DNA of 64,000 nucleotides. It comes from Streptomyces sp. E2N166. Its GTDB lineage: Bacteria; Actinomycetota; Actinomycetes; Streptomycetales; Streptomycetaceae. Shown here piece by piece: positions 60,173 to 64,000 of the stretch. Location: positions 131,817 to 195,816 of the forward strand of contig NZ_RAIF01000006.1 of assembly GCF_003671715.1 (NCBI RefSeq). Reading direction: 5' to 3'. A model generated the notes under the pieces. The model was not told the DNA's origin, did no database searches, and saw only the letters and a list, made by a program, of their open reading frames with translations. Both the position numbers and the translations under genes were made by a program. Within the stretch, counting starts at the first letter, position 1. Each line of letters begins with the position of its first letter.

Positions 60173-63100
60173 TCAGCCCGCATCAGCTCGTGGCGGAGCC
60201 GGCTCCGGTCGGAAGTGCTCGCAGAGCACACGGCCGATCTCGGCGAGCATGTCGGGACGTGTCAGGTCCTGGTGGGCGCACGGCAGGACGTGGGTGTCGA
60301 TGCGGCCCGTCACATATGGCTGCCACAGCGCGCTCCTGGCACCCGGGGCCTCCTGCGGCGACGGTGGGGTGGAGGCGAAGAAGACCATGTCCCCGTCAAA
60401 ACGTCCGGAGACGGAGGAGCGGGTGAGCCGCACGTTGTTGACGAAGACGTCCTTGACCGCGAGCAGCGACTGGGGGTCGAGGTTGGCGGTCGGAGCCCCC
60501 CGCTCCCGCAGCAGTTCCCGCAGCCGGTCCAGCCAGGGGCCCTCGGTGAGCGGTCCCGTGGGGGCTTCCAGGTCGATGCCCTTCAGCTGGTGGGCGATCA
60601 CCGACTGTTCGTCCACCTCCTCGCCCTGGTCCGCACCCGTGCTCGGGGAGGCGTCGAGCAGCGCGAGGAGTTCGACGTCCTCGCCCTCCTCGCGGAGCCG
60701 CACCGCCATGGCCTGCGCCGCGCGTCCTCCGAACGACCAGCCCAGCAGCCGGTACGGGCCGTGCGGCTGGACCTTGCGCAGCTCGGCGAGGTAGTCCTCG
60801 ACCATCTCGGCCATGCTGCCGGGCAGCGGGACCCGCTCAGCGATCCCGCGCGCCTGGATCCCGTAGACCGGGATCTGCGTGTCGACGTGCTTCATCAGGC
60901 CTGCGTACGCCCAGCTGAGCCCACCACCGGCGTGCACGCAGAACAGTGGCGTCCCGTCGCCGTGCGGCCGCAACGGCAGGAGCACGTCATACGGGCCGCC
61001 ATCGCCACCTCCGGCGTCCAGCCGCCGGGCCAGCGCGGCCGGTGAGGGTGCCTCGAAGAGATCGCGGATGGACACCTCCGCGCCCAGCACGGCACGAATC
61101 CGTGTGATCAGCCGACTCGCGAGCAACGAGTACCCGCCGAGGTCGAAGAAGCCGTCGTCGACCGGCACTTCGTCCAGTCCGAGCACCTCGGCGAAGAGCT
61201 CGCACAGCATCCGTTCCCGGGGCGTACGCGGCGGACGGCCACCGGTTCGCGACTGCCGCACGGGCGCGGGCAACGCCTTGTGGTCGACCTTCCCGTTGGC
61301 ACTGACCGGCAGGCTGTCCAGTACGGTGAACGAGGCCGGCAGCATGTAGTGCGGCAGTCGGTCGGCGACATGCTCACGCAATGAGGCGGCATCCAGCGTG
61401 GCGCCGACCACCGCGGTGGCATAGGCCGCGAGGAACTTGCCGCCCGCCTCCTCTTCCCGAACGGCCACCACTGCCTGGGCCACCGCCGGATGAGTGCAGA
61501 GCACCGCCTCGACCTCGCCCGGCTCGATGCGGAAGCCACGGATCTTCACCTGGTCGTCCGTACGGCCGACGAACTGCAGCTGCCCGTCGGCCCGCCAGCG
61601 GGCCAGGTCTCCCGTGCGGTACATGCGGTCGCCGGCTCCGCCGAAGGGTTCGGCGACGAAACGTCCGGCCGTGATGTCCGGACGGTCCAGATAGCCACGC
61701 GCCACGCCGGCACCGGCCACATAGACCTCCCCGGTGACGCCCTGCGGCACCGGCCGCAGCCGGCCGTCCAGCACGCGGATGCGCTTCCCCGGCATGGGCC
61801 TGCCGATCGGCACCGGCCCCGGGCCGCTGTCCTGGCGGCACAGCGCGAGCGTGGCGCCCACTGTCGCCTCGGTCGGACCGTAGCCGTTGAACATCCGCCG
61901 CCCGCCAGGGAGCCAGCGGGCCAACAGATCCGGCGGGCACGCCTCACCGGTGACCGTCAGAGTCACGTGAGCCGGGATGGCCCCCTCCGGGATGGTGGCC
62001 AGCGCCGCGGGCGGCATGGTCACATGCGTGATCCCGCACTCCGTCACCAGCTCCGCCAACTCCTCGCCCAGGATCCGCTCTTCGGGCGCGAAGACCAGCG
62101 CGGCTCCGGACAGCAGGGCGGTGGTCAGATCCCACACGGCGGCGTCGAAACTGGCGGACACGACCTGCAGCACCCGGTCACCGGGCCCCGCCCGCAGCTC
62201 GGACTGCTCACACGCCACCAGGCTCGCGATGCCCTGGTGCGGCACGACCACGCCCTTGGGACGGCCGGTGGAACCGGAGGTGTAGACGACGTACGCGGCG
62301 TGGCCGACCAGCAGTGGCGCGATCCGGTCCGTAGCCGTGCAGTCCGTGTCCGGCAGTCCCTTCAGAGCCGCCCGGGTGGCGTTGTCGTCGACGCACAGAA
62401 GTTCTGGGCCGTCCTCGCCGACCGCCAGCCGCGCACCGGTTGCCAGAGTCGTCAGGATCAGCCGCGGCGCGGCGTCCCGCAGCATGAACGAGATGCGGTC
62501 CGAGGGATACTCCGGATCGATCGGAACATATGCCGCACCGGCCTTGAGGACGGCGAGCCAGGCCACGACCGAGTCTTCTGAGTTGGGAATCGCCAGCGCC
62601 ACCCGCTGTTCAGGGCCCATACCGCGACGTATGAGTAGCCGCGCGAGCCGATTGGCCGCGGCATTGATCTCAGCATAGGTATGTGCCTTCCCTCGCCCAC
62701 CGTCAGCGATGACCGCCGTTGCCTGCGGGGTACGAGCGGCCTGCCGCTCGAACATCTCCGGCAGCGGCAGTTCGGGCAGAAGGCAGGGTTCCCCGTCGGC
62801 CCGGGCGACAGCACCTCGGTACTGCTCCTCGCCAAGCAGTTCCAGGCGGCTCAGGTGCAGCTCCGGGGAAGCAACGGCAGAGCGCAGAAGCTGCTGGAGG
62901 CACTCTGCGAGGGTGCGCACCGTATCCCCGTCGAACAGGTCAGCGCAGTAGTGGAGGGACCCGCTCATCCCCGCCGCACGGCCCTCGTCGTCGTACCACT
63001 CGGAGAACAGGAACGCGAGATCGAACTTGGCGACCGATGTCGACACGTGTTCCCGGGCAACCCGCAGCCCGGGCAACGCACCGGTCAGCGCGGCATCTGC

Positions 63101-64000
63101 TCGGTCCTCGGCGTTCTGGAACGCCAGCAGAACCTGGAAGAGGGGATGCCGGGAGAGCGAACGGGGCGGATTGACGACCTCTACAAGGCGCTCGAACGGT
63201 ATGTCCTGGTGCGCGTAGGCCGCGAGATCCGACTTTCGCACCCGCCGGACGAGTTCCCGGAACGACGGGTCAGCGTCGGTATCAGTGCGCAGCACGAGCG
63301 TGTTGACGAAGAAGCCGACCAGGTCCTCGGTGGCGACGTCCATGCGGCCCGCAACGGGCGCCCCGATGGGGATGTCCGTACCCGCCCCGATCCGCGTCAG
63401 CAACGTGGCAACCGCCGCCTGTACCACCATGAAGGACGTGGCTCCGGCCTCCCGAGCCAGCGCAGTCACCTGCTCGTGCAGCTCTGGCGGCACGTCGAAC
63501 CGCACCTCGTCGCCCCGCCTGGCGTCTACCGCCGAACGGGGGCGATCGATCGGCAGTTCGAGCTCGTCGGGAAGACCCGCGAGAGTCGACTTCCAGTAGT
63601 CCAACTGCGCCGAGATCACACTGTCCGGGTCTCCTTCCGAGCCCATGATCTCCCGCTGCCAGAGGGTGTAGTCGGCGTACTGCACGTCAGGCGCCGGGAG
63701 TCCGGTGTCCACGCCCTCGACCCGCCGGCGGTACGCGGTGGACAGATCTCGGCTGAGCGGAATCGTCGACCAGCCGTCGGTGGCGATGTGGTGGATGACG
63801 GTAAGGAGTACGTGTTCGTCCGGCGCGGTCTGGAAAAGCCAAGCGCGGATGGGGATTTCGGCGGTCAGGTCGAACGCGTACCGGGCCGCCTGCGCGAGGC
63901 GGTCCGGGAGCTCTTCGACCGTGCACGGAACAGTGGCCAACTCCGGAACCGCGTCCTGCGGGCTGAGCACCAACTGGTGGGGTCCGTTTTCGTCCTCGGT
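60173..64000 (-). CDS. NRPS terminal module C-A-PCP-TE (5' end outside window)
   Basis: The frame is open to the window edge; about 1,275 codons are visible. Condensation domain with HHIATDG about 70 residues in, so its start lies outside. Adenylation domain with [38 protein letters not shown] and NGKVDHKAL. By alignment to GrsA, pocket residues are D-A-W-T-T-T-G-V-G(-K). Carrier site [10 protein letters not shown], then thioesterase with GWSFGG, LLDASPS and the final CAHQDLTRP His. It adds the last residue and releases, probably cyclises, the peptide. Confidence 0.92.
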   Translation of the reverse strand, partial: TEDENGPHQLVLSPQDAVPELATVPCTVEELPDRLAQAARYAFDLTAEIPIRAWLFQTAPDEHVLLTVIHHIATDGWSTIPLSRDLSTAYRRRVEGVDTGLPAPDVQYADYTLWQREIMGSEGDPDSVISAQLDYWKSTLAGLPDELELPIDRPRSAVDARRGDEVRFDVPPELHEQVTALAREAGATSFMVVQAAVATLLTRIGAGTDIPIGAPVAGRMDVATEDLVGFFVNTLVLRTDTDADPSFRELVRRVRKSDLAAYAHQDIPFERLVEVVNPPRSLSRHPLFQVLLAFQNAEDRADAALTGALPGLRVAREHVSTSVAKFDLAFLFSEWYDDEGRAAGMSGSLHYCADLFDGDTVRTLAECLQQLLRSAVASPELHLSRLELLGEEQYRGAVARADGEPCLLPELPLPEMFERQAARTPQATAVIADGGRGKAHTYAEINAAANRLARLLIRRGMGPEQRVALAIPNSEDSVVAWLAVLKAGAAYVPIDPEYPSDRISFMLRDAAPRLILTTLATGARLAVGEDGPELLCVDDNATRAALKGLPDTDCTATDRIAPLLVGHAAYVVYTSGSTGRPKGVVVPHQGIASLVACEQSELRAGPGDRVLQVVSASFDAAVWDLTTALLSGAALVFAPEERILGEELAELVTECGITHVTMPPAALATIPEGAIPAHVTLTVTGEACPPDLLARWLPGGRRMFNGYGPTEATVGATLALCRQDSGPGPVPIGRPMPGKRIRVLDGRLRPVPQGVTGEVYVAGAGVARGYLDRPDITAGRFVAEPFGGAGDRMYRTGDLARWRADGQLQFVGRTDDQVKIRGFRIEPGEVEAVLCTHPAVAQAVVAVREEEAGGKFLAAYATAVVGATLDAASLREHVADRLPHYMLPASFTVLDSLPVSANGKVDHKALPAPVRQSRTGGRPPRTPRERMLCELFAEVLGLDEVPVDDGFFDLGGYSLLASRLITRIRAVLGAEVSIRDLFEAPSPAALARRLDAGGGDGGPYDVLLPLRPHGDGTPLFCVHAGGGLSWAYAGLMKHVDTQIPVYGIQARGIAERVPLPGSMAEMVEDYLAELRKVQPHGPYRLLGWSFGGRAAQAMAVRLREEGEDVELLALLDASPSTGADQGEEVDEQSVIAHQLKGIDLEAPTGPLTEGPWLDRLRELLRERGAPTANLDPQSLLAVKDVFVNNVRLTRSSVSGRFDGDMVFFASTPPSPQEAPGARSALWQPYVTGRIDTHVLPCAHQDLTRPDMLAEIGRVLCEHFRPEPAPPRADAG

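Noticed and set aside
1..64000. CRISPR arrays, rRNA operons, phage structural genes
   Set aside because: I looked for regularly spaced repeats, conserved rRNA stretches and phage protein motifs and saw none.

Overview
The window is high-G+C actinobacterial DNA, almost certainly Streptomyces. The signs are strong G/C bias at third codon positions, GTG and TTG starts, LuxR/SpoIIE/CGNR/DUF2252-type proteins, ATGA overlaps, predicted leaderless genes and NRPS/terpene biosynthesis genes. Broken genes are unusually dense (about 15 truncated or frameshifted remnants, including transposase and conjugation-gene scraps). That is typical of a chromosome arm or a large linear plasmid; this placement is an inference.

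Layout. 1-1.6 kb: decayed SpoIIE phosphatase, IS5-type transposase start, and halves of dipeptide ABC permeases. 1.7-6.9 kb: a zinc-uptake locus, aztA divergent from aztB, an AztD-like gene, aztC and aztD, with a probable Zur box between the two divergent starts. 7.3-8.2 kb: ridA divergent from an HxlR regulator. 9.0-9.6 kb: fragments of a histidine kinase and an M15 peptidase. 9.6-18.2 kb: a membrane/stress block (LapA-like protein, diacylglycerol kinase, several small membrane proteins, K+ channel coupled to DUF2252, 14-TM MFS pump). 18.3-21.8 kb: a large LuxR ATPase regulator coupled to a class II glutamine amidotransferase. 22-24.6 kb: conjugative-element and ketosynthase remnants around a DUF6461 gene. 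24.7-35.6 kb: DUF1330, AgcS alanine/glycine symporter, an SdpC-like toxin remnant beside a DUF1648 membrane protein, a multidomain SpoIIE-type phosphatase/kinase, a MarR pair, a lipoprotein and others.

36.5-42.8 kb is a compact, unusual biosynthetic operon: a secreted protein, a class I terpene synthase, a class II terpene-cyclase-like protein, a WS/DGAT acyltransferase fused to an acyl carrier domain, and a FabH-type ketosynthase III. The natural reading is that two cyclases make a terpene alcohol and FabH plus the fused carrier/acyltransferase esterify it. I know of no described pathway with this gene set.

43-51.3 kb is accessory: an ACR3-like transporter with a frameshifted MerR gene and a textbook MerR promoter, a 42-bp perfect palindrome, FtsX/IstB/MFS fragments, GNAT, a flavin-dependent oxidoreductase, two metallo-beta-lactamase-fold proteins and a CGNR regulator. 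51.6-54.7 kb: a duplicated-module sensor kinase with its NarL-type response regulator. 54.9-64 kb (minus strand, running off the right edge): the downstream end of an NRPS cluster. A C-A-PCP-TE terminal module, whose pocket residues read as kynurenine-like, is followed by tryptophan 2,3-dioxygenase, an Fe/2-oxoglutarate enzyme lacking its carboxylate iron ligand, prephenate dehydrogenase, a P450, a discrete carrier protein and a methyltransferase. Together these look like the tailoring and precursor end of a kynurenine-terminated nonribosomal peptide.
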